The translations under genes and the position numbers were made by a program. The notes below the pieces were generated by a model that saw only the letters and a list, made by a program, of their open reading frames with translations, was not told where the DNA came from and made no database searches. Positions 9,487-19,200 of a stretch of 64,000 nt of DNA are shown piece after piece; position 1 is the first letter of the stretch, and every line of letters begins with the position of its first letter. The stretch is from NCBI GenBank assembly GCA_023436145.1, contig JAEZKP010000025.1:1-64000 (forward strand), given 5' to 3'. This DNA is from Fibrobacterota bacterium (GTDB lineage Bacteria; Fibrobacterota; Chitinivibrionia; Chitinivibrionales; Chitinispirillaceae).

Positions 9487-10326
9487 ATGTGGTCAGTTTT
9501 TTTATACATAATTGCAAGTTTTCTGGGGTTAATCGTTCTTTTTTTGCTGCTGGTGCTTTTTGCTCCCTTCTATATGAAAGCCCGCATCTGCAGTTTTGAA
9601 AATAATCATGATGCGGCCATGTCGCTTTGGTGGATTCATCCGTTTTTTGTATACGTTTTTTTCAATCTGAAGGAAAATGACTTTTATATAAAAGTGGCTG
9701 GTTTGAAACTGACAAAAAGAAGGGAATCTCAGCTTTCAGAACCATCTGTTCAAACTCAGGAGCAGATTAAACCTATAGAAGGTAAGGTTTCGGAGGAAAA
9801 GAAGACTGAGAATATTCAGGAAAAAGCAGAGAAAACATCTGAAACTCAGAAAGTAACTACGGAAACAGTGGAAAAGAAACCCGGGAAGATGGATAATCTG
9901 AAGGAACGGGTTCAAAAAAACTGGATTTTCTTTTTTCTGAGACAAAAAAAGTGGCGATTTAAGGTGTTTTCCTGGTTGATACGGGTCCTTAGAACTTTCG
10001 GTCGACTGGTTCGTTTTGAATATTTCAGAGCTGATTTACGGGCAGGTATTGAAGATCCTGCAGTATTAGGCAGAATTTTCGGGTATTATCAGGCGGTTTG
10101 CAGCGCTTTACAACTTATGGAGTCTGGATTCAGCGTCTTTTTCGAACCCGTTTTCATGAAAAACCATTTTGAGGCTGATGGGGCAATAAAAATCAGAAGC
10201 TCTGTTGGGAGCTTGCTGGCACCTTTGGGAGTGGCGGTTTTCACATTCCCATATGTCAGCACATTTTTTCTTTGGCGAAGATATAAAAAGAATCTAAAAA
10301 GGATGAAAGAAAAAAAGAATTTATGA
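9487..10326 (+). CDS. DUF2953-like membrane protein
   Basis: A 279-residue protein with an N-terminal membrane helix (FLYIIASFLGLIVLFLLLVLFAPFY), a Lys/Glu/Thr-rich low-complexity linker (~residues 80-135), and a C-terminal part (LRAGIEDPAVLGRIFGYYQA) that matches the pattern of DUF2953, a domain seen in sporulation protein YtfI and in unstudied membrane proteins. A second hydrophobic stretch lies near residue 245. Function is unknown. Its stop overlaps the start of mlaE (ATGA) and it follows the tatB fusion by 10 bases, so it belongs to the same transcript. Confidence 0.6.
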   Translation: MWSVFLYIIASFLGLIVLFLLLVLFAPFYMKARICSFENNHDAAMSLWWIHPFFVYVFFNLKENDFYIKVAGLKLTKRRESQLSEPSVQTQEQIKPIEGKVSEEKKTENIQEKAEKTSETQKVTTETVEKKPGKMDNLKERVQKNWIFFFLRQKKWRFKVFSWLIRVLRTFGRLVRFEYFRADLRAGIEDPAVLGRIFGYYQAVCSALQLMESGFSVFFEPVFMKNHFEADGAIKIRSSVGSLLAPLGVAVFTFPYVSTFFLWRRYKKNLKRMKEKKNL

Positions 10327-11105
10327 GCACCTTTTTTGATAAGGTTGCCCGGGGAGTCGGCCGGGTTACCAGGGAATCGATCGAGCAATTCGGTTCGATT
10401 TCAATTTTTTTCTGGAAAGTTATTCTGGCATCTCCTGCTACTATTAAACGATTTCATCTGGTCGTAGAGCAGATGATGCTCTTAGGGGTTAATTCTATAC
10501 CCATCGTTTTTTTAGTGTCACTTTTTGTTGGTTGTATCAGTGCATGGCAGGTTCAGTATCTTTTTGCAGATGCAATACCTTTGACTTATCTGGGGGCAGC
10601 AGTAGGTAAAGCGGTTTTCACTGAACTGGGGCCGGTATTGACTGCGGTTGTGATTACTGGGAGGGTGGGGGCCAAACTTGCAGCTGAATTGGGTACCATG
10701 AGAGTTACAGAGCAGATTGATGCGTTGACCTGCCTCTCTATGGATCCTTACAGTTATCTGCTGGCACCCAGAATGATCGCCGGTATTATTATGCTTCCGA
10801 TTCTGACTGTTTTTTCCACCTTTTTTGCAATTGTAAGTGCCCAGCTTTTGTCACAATATGCCCTTGGTTTAAGTGCGGCAGCTTTCTATCATGGGATGAA
10901 ACTTTTGTTCAAGGTTCAGGATGTGGTTGTTTGCATGACCAAAGCTTTTGTGTTCGGTGGAGTTATTTCTTTATCGGGTTGTTATTATGGATTTCTCACC
11001 AGAGGAGGAGCGGTCGGTGTTGGTAATTCAACCAAAAAGGCAGTCGTGGCTGCGATGGTATTGATTTTGGCAGCTAATCTTCTGGTAGTAAGCATCTTGT
11101 TATAA
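10323..11105 (+). CDS. mlaE: MlaE-type ABC transporter permease
   Basis: A 260-residue MlaE/YrbE family permease. Family features include FHLVVEQMMLLGVNSIPIV, GKAVFTELGPVLTAVVITGR, AAELGTMRVTEQIDAL and RGGAVGVGNSTKKAVV. Five to six membrane segments are expected. In the Mla system the permease works with the ATPase MlaF and the substrate-binding MlaD to move phospholipids between the outer and inner membrane. Here it ends the tat operon and no mlaF or mlaD follows; a tRNA gene comes next. Either the partners are elsewhere or the operon has been rearranged. Confidence 0.92.
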   Translation: MSTFFDKVARGVGRVTRESIEQFGSISIFFWKVILASPATIKRFHLVVEQMMLLGVNSIPIVFLVSLFVGCISAWQVQYLFADAIPLTYLGAAVGKAVFTELGPVLTAVVITGRVGAKLAAELGTMRVTEQIDALTCLSMDPYSYLLAPRMIAGIIMLPILTVFSTFFAIVSAQLLSQYALGLSAAAFYHGMKLLFKVQDVVVCMTKAFVFGGVISLSGCYYGFLTRGGAVGVGNSTKKAVVAAMVLILAANLLVVSILL

Positions 11106-11172
11106 AAGTATTTGCGTTCATGTTATCAAATAATTATTTTTGATATTCAATTTTTGAAAACGACATTTTGAC

Positions 11173-11244
11173 GGTCCCTTCGTCTAGTGGTTAGGACACA
11201 GGATTTTCATTCCTGCAACAGGGGTTCAATTCCCCTAGGGACTA
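11173..11244 (+). tRNA. tRNA-Glu (anticodon TTC)
   Basis: A full cloverleaf can be drawn: acceptor GGTCCCT with AGGGACT (one G-T pair at the end), D stem GTCT/GGAC, anticodon stem CAGGA/TCCTG around loop TTTTCAT (anticodon TTC), and T stem AGGGG/CCCCT with TTCAATT loop. Position 73 is A. CCA is not encoded. A strong terminator follows directly. Confidence 0.95.
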
Positions 11245-11246
11245 TT

Positions 11247-11284
11247 AAAGGGCTTTCTGATCAGTCAGAAAGCCCTTTTTTTTT
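11247..11284 (+). terminator. Rho-independent terminator after tRNA-Glu
   Basis: A perfect 14-bp stem (AAAGGGCTTTCTGA / TCAGAAAGCCCTTT) with a TCAG loop, followed by a run of T. It would end the tRNA-Glu transcript and any read-through from the tat-mla operon. Confidence 0.95.
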
Positions 11285-11320
11285 ATTCAAAAGGGATTGT
11301 TGCTTAAATCCAGGACATGG

Positions 11321-11773
11321 TTATAGGTTTAAAGCGGTGTATTCTTTAATGATTCTAGCGAATCGATATAGTGAGCTGATTGTGCGGGAAGAGATTGTAA
11401 GCCAGTTGGGGTTGGAGATAACTGGTCCCAGGAAAGAGGTTTTTCGTATCTTATCTGCAAAATCCATTATTAGATCGATCTGATCGATTTTTAGAAACAG
11501 GACAAGTTTTGATTGGGCAGGATCAGTGAATCCGTTGAGGCTGAAAGCCAAGTCAATCAACTCTTTAGTCATTGGGAAGTTCCCGATCAGCTCCAGTTTT
11601 ATATTGTTCTTAGGTTTTACGGTAACAAAAATATTACAGAATTCATTTAGCTTATCGTTGTCATCCTGATCATCTATTTGTATTGGAATATTGAGATTTT
11701 TTTGTTGTAACGGGGAAGTAGTATGATGGTAATCATAGGCATCGATGAGAAATTGGCTTAATTGGTATGACAT
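11321..11773 (-). CDS. Hypothetical protein, 150 residues
   Basis: A soluble, mixed alpha/beta-looking protein (starts SYQLSQFLIDAYDYHH; later LIGNFPMTKELIDLAFSLNG). I do not recognise a family. No signal peptide or membrane segment is visible. It lies head to tail downstream of the UDP-glucose pyrophosphorylase gene on the same strand, separated by a 16-base T run, and is convergent with the tRNA-Glu gene. The open frame is long for a chance ORF in AT-rich DNA, and the composition looks coding. Confidence 0.55.
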   Translation of the reverse strand: MSYQLSQFLIDAYDYHHTTSPLQQKNLNIPIQIDDQDDNDKLNEFCNIFVTVKPKNNIKLELIGNFPMTKELIDLAFSLNGFTDPAQSKLVLFLKIDQIDLIMDFADKIRKTSFLGPVISNPNWLTISSRTISSLYRFARIIKEYTALNL

Positions 11774-11804
11774 ATTACTGGGAACCTATATCTAAAAATT
11801 GGTA

Positions 11805-11820
11805 TTTTTTTTTTTTTTTT
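11805..11820. repeat. Homopolymer run of 16 T
   Basis: Sixteen T in a row between the UDP-glucose pyrophosphorylase stop and the next gene. On the minus strand this is a poly-A run just upstream of the 150-residue ORF. Its length may be unstable by slippage and is liable to sequencing error. Confidence 0.8.
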
Positions 11821-11825
11821 AGTTT

Positions 11826-13226
11826 TTATTCAAAGTGAAGGTCGCTTTCAATATTGGTGAAATCAGGTATAATAATCTGATGATTTTTACGGTTACAGAT
11901 TGAAACAGCACCTTTAATGGAAATCCCCTTTCCAAATTTGATATCACCCATAATTTTCAGGGAATTGCATTCAATCAGTGACGGTGCCTCATGAGGGAAT
12001 CTCTCTTGTAATTGTTCGATCCAGGAATAAAACTGAGGATCAAGATTTATACCCATGTTTTCATGTTTTCTGGCTGGGTTATGAACAATATAGTAGTCGT
12101 CATTGAGAAGATAATAATCGGACCACAGAAGAAGCAGTTCTTCGCAATTTTTCACTGGAGCGAATCTGGCTCTGGAGACTCGTAATGCGGATGCATTGTT
12201 GAAGATTGCAATGGCAGTACCCATTGCAGATTCAAGCTGAAAAACCTCTTTGGAATCGGGATCTGTGGGGTTGATTTTTTTTCTGTTGCAGATCATGGGC
12301 AGACTAAGAAGATTGTTATTTTCTTTTAAGATTTTTTTGAGTTCCAGAAGATTAACCCAGAGATTGTTTGTATTGAAGTAGCAGTGACGGGAGATATCCT
12401 GGAAACTCTGCCGGTCTTCTTCCGGGCATTGTGCAGCTTCCCTTAAGATCAGTCGTCCATCTTTAAGCCGTGCCAGGTGTCCACCTTTGCGGTCCATCCA
12501 GGTACGATCTGTAACTTCCATTAAAAATGAGAGATTATTGATGATAAAATAACCAAGTATGCCGGTGTCAAGGTTCGCACCCAGATTATCGATATTGGAG
12601 ATGAAGGCATAGATAAAACCCCGTTCTATCAATTTGTCCAGTATTCCTGAGGTCATAAGGGAGGTATAAACATCACCATGACCTGATGGGTTCCATTCAA
12701 GTTGTGGGTCTTGGGGAACCGAAACTGGTTCTAAGGATGTGGCGTCGATACGGGGAAACATGTTTTGAATAAAAGAAGCAGGAATGTCGGACTGCAGTTC
12801 AGTATATTTGTTTAGAAACTGTGAGCATGAAGCTTCGGTTTTAAAGCTGTTCATTAGAATTAATGGGATTCTGGAGCCGCATCTTTTGTTTAAACTGAGG
12901 GTTTGCAGTGCTGTGATATCCAGAAATGTCAATTGATTTTTTACCGGGATCAGGGATTTGGGGCCCTGTAAACCCATAGTTGTGCCAAGGCCCCCATTTA
13001 ATTTCAATATTACTGTTTTATTGAGGGCCTGTTGACCGATGCTGCTATAAGCAGAGTCTCCTTGCCAAAGATCAAGTTGGTCTTTATGGACGGGATAGAT
13101 CTCTTTTTCTGGTATAAACCCCTTGTTCCCATTGATAAACTGTTTATAATAGCTGGCAAACGTATTTATCGCTGCCCGGTGCAGCTTCTGATCTGACATT
13201 TTATTAATAAATGAGTTTGTATGCAT
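11826..13226 (-). CDS. UTP--glucose-1-phosphate uridylyltransferase (UDPGP family)
   Basis: A 466-residue enzyme of the UDPGP superfamily (the eukaryote-like form, unlike the short bacterial GalU). The nucleotide-binding loop is LKLNGGLGTTMGLQGPKSL (residues ~72-90). Further family signatures are WNPSGHGDVYTSL, FISNIDNLGA, NTNNLWVNL and QLESAMGTAIAIF. The C-terminus (IKFGKGISIKGAVSICNR) is a short left-handed beta-helix, as in the family. It makes UDP-glucose for cell-envelope sugars and glycogen-like metabolism. An internal ATG at 13199 is an alternative start, and neither has a clear ribosome-binding site. Confidence 0.92.
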   Translation of the reverse strand: MHTNSFINKMSDQKLHRAAINTFASYYKQFINGNKGFIPEKEIYPVHKDQLDLWQGDSAYSSIGQQALNKTVILKLNGGLGTTMGLQGPKSLIPVKNQLTFLDITALQTLSLNKRCGSRIPLILMNSFKTEASCSQFLNKYTELQSDIPASFIQNMFPRIDATSLEPVSVPQDPQLEWNPSGHGDVYTSLMTSGILDKLIERGFIYAFISNIDNLGANLDTGILGYFIINNLSFLMEVTDRTWMDRKGGHLARLKDGRLILREAAQCPEEDRQSFQDISRHCYFNTNNLWVNLLELKKILKENNNLLSLPMICNRKKINPTDPDSKEVFQLESAMGTAIAIFNNASALRVSRARFAPVKNCEELLLLWSDYYLLNDDYYIVHNPARKHENMGINLDPQFYSWIEQLQERFPHEAPSLIECNSLKIMGDIKFGKGISIKGAVSICNRKNHQIIIPDFTNIESDLHFE

Positions 13227-13793
13227 ATTAATTTTAGCCGGGAAAAATCTCTTTTGGGTTAAGACTGATTTTATGGCTGATAACTTATTCTAACCTAAAA
13301 CAGGATATTTTTGTGGAGCAACTTGCCCTCCTCTTATCCTGGCAGAGTTGTGAACCTGCTTAATTACAGATTGCTGCAGGTTTTTTTACCAAAGAATCGT
13401 CTGATTCAGGTCTAATCTAACGTCAGGCAATAATTCTGCCATCATAATTAAAACGGTAGCTGATTCAGTTAAAGAAATATACTAAATGTTTGCCATTCCA
13501 TGGTTTATTATTGCTTTTTTTCCTGCTGATCTTGCTGATTTGGGTTAGTACAGATTGCCTTACAGGTGGTGACAGCAGGCTTTGTCAACCGGTGATTGTT
13601 CCAGGAGAGGTTACCATTTGTTTTTTTGCAGTTACAATGAACAAGGAATAATAGTATTTTAAACCGTTGTCTTGCTGGAATCTGGGGCGGTTGTATAATG
13701 TATAACATGGGATATTCAGGTTTTTCGCAAGCGCAATACATCGGTTTTATTTGATAATATTCTGGTTTTGATGCCGGAAAGAATTGGGCTGTC
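13227..13793. other. Intergenic region between divergent genes
   Basis: About 570 bases that should hold the promoters of the UDP-glucose pyrophosphorylase gene (leftward) and the efflux operon (rightward). A 109-codon frame on the minus strand (13508-13837) runs into the efflux gene and looks like chance. I see no RNA gene or clear operator. Confidence 0.5.
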
Positions 13794-15176
13794 ATGGCTA
13801 GACGAACAATACTACTATTATTTTTTCTGGTTTTCACTGCCTTTTCCCGGGTTTATACGCTTGAGGAACTGCTCAAGATTGCCATTCATAATTCAAAAGA
13901 ACTCAAAAGCATGGAGCTGGAGCTACGGAAGGCTGATGCTGAGGTTCTTGAAATAACCGGAAAAGGATTGCCTCAGATTAGTGCTTCTCTTAATATCAGC
14001 CATGCCAGCAACTTTTTTTATGTGGATGAGAGTAAGCTTCAAAACAGTCTCAGTACCAATCTACAGAATTCCGATATCTCCGACAAACAACTGGCCGGAT
14101 CGATTATCTCCCAGACCCTGGCTTTGGCTGGTGAGATGTTAGTGATGCCGGAGAATACGGTTGCTGCTACTTTAGATGTGAAACAGGTGATTTTCGCTCA
14201 GGGGAAAGTCAGGCTGGGAATGAAAGTGGCAAAGGCTCAACACAGGACTCTGATATGTAAATATAACCAGGAAAAAATGAAACTGAAATCGGCAATAATG
14301 AACTCTTTTTATAGTGCAGTTATGGCCAGAAAAAATGTAGATATCTGTACCGAAGCGCTGTCTCTGGCAGAGCAGACGCATCGGCTTGCGGTCATCACTC
14401 ATCTGGTTGGAAGAGCTAGTGAGCTTGATACTCTAGGTTCTTTATTTAATCAGGAAAAAGCCAGGATAGAACTGCAGAAAGCCGAAAGCTCTCTGAGAAT
14501 GGTTTATCAGACCATCAAGACCCAGGCAGGAATTACTGAAGAGTCTTCTGGTTTTTCTATTGAAGGAGGATTTGAGGAGAAAGAGTTTAATTTAAGTATT
14601 GATGAAGTGCTCGCATTAGTCCGCAGACAAAACCCCAATATCATTCAGCTTATGGGAGCAAGTGAGATCCAGGATAACCTGGTTAAAATTGCCAGGGGAG
14701 AGTTCTTTCCCACTGTTTACGCAGGTGCATCAATCAATGGGTATGGTTTTTTTGACAAAGCTTCTGACATTTCTGATCCGGGCTTGGGTAATGAGGGTAA
14801 ATTATATGCTGGATTAAGCTGGGATATATTCACTGGATTAAGCAGATTATATAAACTCAGACAGGCAGAAGCGCAACGTGAGCAATTCAGAATTTCTCAA
14901 CAGCAGATAATTGAGGGACTGGAGCTGCAAGCCCGCAATGCCTATGAACAGGTAGAGCAGAGCAAAAATAATCTTCTGTCTACCAGAAGCCTGATACGAC
15001 TGGCTGAGAAAAGATATCTGATCGCCAAGAAAGCTTTCGAAGTAGGCAGTAAGACAATTCTTGATCTGCAGAATGCAGAGTTTGAACTTAACAATGCAAA
15101 AATGTCACTCAATGCAGCTTTATTCTCATTTCAAAGTGCAATTATCAGTTTACGTTTATTGATGGGTGATATTTAG
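13794..15176 (+). CDS. TolC-family outer membrane efflux protein
   Basis: A 460-residue protein with a signal peptide (ILLLFFLVFTAFSRVYT) followed by LEELLKIAIHNSKELKSMELE, the classic start of TolC/OprM repeats. Long coiled-coil helices follow, and the second repeat is visible around LGLSWDIFTGLSRLYKLRQ and ends with KKAFEVGSKTILDLQNAEFEL. It forms the outer-membrane channel of a tripartite pump. It is the first gene of an operon with a membrane-fusion protein and an RND pump, spaced by about 30 bases each. The substrate cannot be told from sequence. Confidence 0.92.
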   Translation: MARRTILLLFFLVFTAFSRVYTLEELLKIAIHNSKELKSMELELRKADAEVLEITGKGLPQISASLNISHASNFFYVDESKLQNSLSTNLQNSDISDKQLAGSIISQTLALAGEMLVMPENTVAATLDVKQVIFAQGKVRLGMKVAKAQHRTLICKYNQEKMKLKSAIMNSFYSAVMARKNVDICTEALSLAEQTHRLAVITHLVGRASELDTLGSLFNQEKARIELQKAESSLRMVYQTIKTQAGITEESSGFSIEGGFEEKEFNLSIDEVLALVRRQNPNIIQLMGASEIQDNLVKIARGEFFPTVYAGASINGYGFFDKASDISDPGLGNEGKLYAGLSWDIFTGLSRLYKLRQAEAQREQFRISQQQIIEGLELQARNAYEQVEQSKNNLLSTRSLIRLAEKRYLIAKKAFEVGSKTILDLQNAEFELNNAKMSLNAALFSFQSAIISLRLLMGDI

Positions 15177-15207
15177 TCAAAGATAAATCCTGAAAGAGGA
15201 AATGCTT

Positions 15208-16269
15208 ATGTATTGGATGAGAAACAGGGCTTGTATTTTTAACTGTTCTGTTTTAACAGTGTTTTCTGCTTTTTTTATTCTGATTGGCTGTACACAGAAA
15301 ACAGTTGAAAAGGTGGAAAGTATCGCAGACATTCAGAAGCGGGAAGGCATTCCGGTCCGTGCGATTAAAACCCAGGCTACTGTAATCACCAATTATGAAC
15401 TGCTGGGGGGGACTGCCGAAGGATATTACCAGACCACGATTACTTCTGCAATTCCGGGTAAAATTACCGCAGTAAATGTAACTGTTGGTGACCAGGTGGA
15501 GCAAAACTCCTCCTTGATGACTATAGAACCGGATATGGCAGCAAACTACAATCTGGCAAAGACTCAATATGAAACCAGCAGAAAATCACGTGAACGGTTG
15601 CTGGCATTGGCTGAACAGGGTGGAGTTTCTCAGGAAGTAATAGATCAGGTTAATGCCGCATATCTGGCAGCCAAAGAGAGTATGGATGCGATGCGAAAAA
15701 ATCAGTTCGTGCCTGCACCATTTGCAGGTACGATCGTTGATGTATTTCAGACTGATAATAAGCGGATTAACGCCGGTGATAATCTCGTGACAATTGCCAG
15801 AATTGACAGAATAAGGATTCCAATTGTAGTGAGTGATGTTCTGATTAATAAATTTAAAACCGGCCAGAAGGCTATTGCCATAAATGGTATCAATGATTCC
15901 ATTCATGGCTCAATTGAGAAGGTTGCTCTCTCCGGGCAGAAGTCGACCCATACTTTTGAAATGGAGGCGGTTTTTAACAATCCCGGAAAAGTGCTTAAGC
16001 CGGGTATGTACATCCCGGTAAAGGTGATTGTTGATAGAAAAGATAATGTCATCTCACTGCCTATGGAAGTGGTTATCTCAGAAGGTAGCGAGAAATTTGT
16101 ATATGTGGTGAAGGACCTTGTGGCAAAGAAAATTCCGGTGAGTGTGGGAATCCGGGATGGCAACTTGCTGGAGATCGTTTCAGGAGTCTCTGAAGGCGAC
16201 CTGGTGGTTGTCAGCGGTGCCAGCATGCTCTCTGAGGGAGCCAGGGTGAAGATAGTTAACCAATTATGA
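15208..16269 (+). CDS. RND efflux periplasmic adaptor (HlyD/MFP family), lipoprotein
   Basis: A membrane-fusion protein with a hydrophobic leader ending FFILIGC, a good lipobox, so it is probably lipid-anchored facing the periplasm. The biotinyl-lipoyl half-motifs are GKITAVNVTVGDQVEQN and VPAPFAGTIVDVFQTDNKRI, separated by a short hairpin helix. The beta-barrel and membrane-proximal domains end in SEGDLVVVSGASMLSEGARV. I prefer the ATG at 15208 over that at 15202 because AGAGGA ends at 15200, giving normal spacing only to the second ATG. It links the RND pump to the TolC-like channel encoded on either side. Confidence 0.92.
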   Translation: MYWMRNRACIFNCSVLTVFSAFFILIGCTQKTVEKVESIADIQKREGIPVRAIKTQATVITNYELLGGTAEGYYQTTITSAIPGKITAVNVTVGDQVEQNSSLMTIEPDMAANYNLAKTQYETSRKSRERLLALAEQGGVSQEVIDQVNAAYLAAKESMDAMRKNQFVPAPFAGTIVDVFQTDNKRINAGDNLVTIARIDRIRIPIVVSDVLINKFKTGQKAIAINGINDSIHGSIEKVALSGQKSTHTFEMEAVFNNPGKVLKPGMYIPVKVIVDRKDNVISLPMEVVISEGSEKFVYVVKDLVAKKIPVSVGIRDGNLLEIVSGVSEGDLVVVSGASMLSEGARVKIVNQL

Positions 16270-16297
16270 TTCCAGATGTTCTGCTGAGGGATAATAA

Positions 16298-19200
16298 ATG
16301 TTTTTGACCAAAGTGAGTGTTCAGCGACCGGTCGCAATGATAATGTTCATTTTGACGCTGGTGATTTTCGGAGTCATCGCTTTTTTGAATTTACCTGTAG
16401 ATCTTACGCCGGAAATTGAACTGCCTTATGTTACGGTTCAGACCATTTATATGGGTGCCGGGCCAGAGGAGATAGAGACATCCGTAATAAAACCCATCGA
16501 GGAGCAGTTGTCAACTGTTAACAACGTAAAAAACATCACCTCTTTCACCTCAGAAGGGATAGGATATGTAATTTTAGAGTTTAATATGGGGGTTGACCCC
16601 GATATCGCTGCCATAGATGTGAAAGACAAGATTGATGCAATACTTTTTGAACTTCCCAGAGATCTTCAGAAACCAATTATCAGTAAATTTGATATCAACA
16701 ATCAACCGATACTTGATCTTGCGCTGACCGGACCACAGAGTGCGGAAAAACTCCGGTTGATAGCCGAAAAGAACATAAAAGAACGCCTGGTTAAAATAAG
16801 CGGGGTCGCTCAGATCTCCATCACCGGAGGGAGACAAAGGGAAATCCAGGTGAATTTGAAGAAACACCGTCTGGATGCGCTCAATTTAACTGTGGAAACT
16901 ATTGCAGCAATCATTGCCTCGCAGACTGCCAATATTCCGGGGGGGCATATTTCGGGTGATCGCAAGGAATATACGGTAAGAGTGCAGGGACAGTTTGAAA
17001 ATATTGATCAGATAAGAAACATTGGTATTCCGGTGGCCAATACAGGTGCAGCAGTTGTACCTCTGTATACTATTGCTGATGTAGTGGATACTTATAAGGA
17101 AGTTCGTGAACTTGCCCGCTTTAATTCGCAGAGCTCGGTAGGCTTATCCATTTATAAACGAAGTGATGCCAACATTGTGAATGTTTCCAGCTCCATTCTT
17201 GAAATGATGGACAAAATTAACAGTGAAATGACTGATGGAACAGTCTTAAATGTAGCTCAGGACAGAGCAAAATTTATCCGCGACACTGTTAAAGGTATGT
17301 ACATCAACATACTTTTAGGAATGGGACTCACTGCTGCGATGCTGCTTCTTTTTCTGGGTGATATCAGAGTTACTGTCATTGCAGCATTGACTATTCCTTC
17401 TTCCATCATTATTACCTTTATCTTTTTGCAAATTTTAGGTTTTACCCAGAATATGATGACTCTGATGGCTCTGGCCATTTCGGTGGGGACTCTGGTTACC
17501 AACTCCATTATCGTACTTGAAAATATTGTACGGCACAGAGATAGTGGAATGCCGGTCAGGGAGGCTGCTGTAGTGGGAGCTGATGAGGTAGCTACTGCAG
17601 TGTTGGCATCGGTGCTTACCAATATAGCTGTGTTTCTTCCCATGGCTAATATGCAGGGGATAACCGGACAGTTTTTCAAATCTCTGGGTTTGACAATTGT
17701 AGCAGCTACAGCAACATCTCTGTTTCTTTCGTTTACAATGGCACCGATGATGGCCTCTCTGATGTTAAAGAATAAAATAGTGGGGGATGGCTCCGGAAAA
17801 GGCGGCTTGGAGCGTATATTCGATAGCCTTGGAGACACTTACATAATACTTCTGAGATGGAATATTAAATTCAGATTTCTGACCGTTTTTCTGACCTTTG
17901 TACTGCTGGTCCTGACTATAGCTTTGGTCGCTCCTAAGTTGGGATTAGAATTTTTCCCGCAGGGAGATGAGGGGATTATATCGATTGACATTGAGATGCC
18001 TTCTGGTACATCAATAACCGAGACCGACCGGGTTCTGGCAAACATTGAAAAACGGATCTCTTCAATTCCAGAGCTTGAAAGTGTCTATTCATCACTGGGT
18101 GGGGGGGGAACCAACACTGGAGTAAATTTTGCCGGTTTGATTTTGCGGCTGAAGGATTCAGATAAACGAAACAGAACTACCAGAGAAATTGCCGGTGTGA
18201 TCCGTCCAATGCTTTCCGATATTCCTGATGCGATTATAGCTGTAAAAGAGATGAACAGCATGGGGGGAGGGGGAGACGAATCCGACATAAGTATCGAAAT
18301 CACTGGTGACCAGATGTCTGAGATTCTTCGACTGGCAGATACTGTAAAATCGTTGGCACAAGGTGTGTCGGGGTTAGTGGATTTTAAGCTTACATGGAAG
18401 GAAGCCAAGCCGGAGATAAAATTCATCCCTAATCGTCAAATTCTCAACGAGTATGGGATGAATGTGATGACAATGGGGTTAAATATCCGTAACAGTCTTA
18501 CTGGTAATGAAAGTATAGTTTTTCGTGAGCAGAATGATGAGCACACCATAAGAGTGCAATATGCACCGGAGGATCGCAACACCATCGATGCTATTGAGAA
18601 TATTTCTATTGGAACTCAGAAAGGAAACGTTCCGGTAAAGGTACTTGCTGAGGTAAAGCAAGAGGGCGGAGCTGCAAATATAAATAGAAAGAACCGCCAG
18701 AGAATGGTAAGTGTCATGGCTAATGTGTCAAGAGGTGCAGCTGGAACCAAGGCTGCAGAGCTGAAGTCTTTAACCGATAAAATTGTGGTTCCTCCCGGTT
18801 ACAGCATACATTATGGAGGACAGCAGGAAATGATGAACGAATCCAACAGAACGCTCTTTTTCACCATGATACTTGCTATAATTCTGACTTTCATGGTACT
18901 GGCTGCATGTATAGAATCGATCTTTCAACCTCTTCTAATCATGATTACTATCCCTCTGGGATTTATTGGTGTTATCTGGGCACTGTTTTTGACCGGACAT
19001 ACCATTTCCATGATATCTTTAATGTCAACTATAATGCTTATTGGTGTAGTGGTTAACAATGCCATTCTCCTGATCGATTATGCTCATAAACGGCAGAAGG
19101 AGGGCGCATCCAAACTTGACTCGATTGTGGAAGCCTGTAAAGTGAAATTCAGTGCAATCCTTATGATGAATCTGGCTATTGTTCTTGCTTTACTTCCTCA

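Noticed and set aside
11187..11483. 98-codon plus-strand ORF starting inside tRNA-Glu
   Set aside because: It reads through the tRNA and terminator and is antisense to a better minus-strand gene.
13508..13837. 109-codon minus-strand ORF
   Set aside because: It overlaps the start of the TolC-family gene on the other strand, has no ribosome-binding site and a low-complexity composition.
17257..17838. 193-codon minus-strand ORF inside the RND pump gene
   Set aside because: Shadow of a membrane-protein gene; long only because of codon bias on the real strand.
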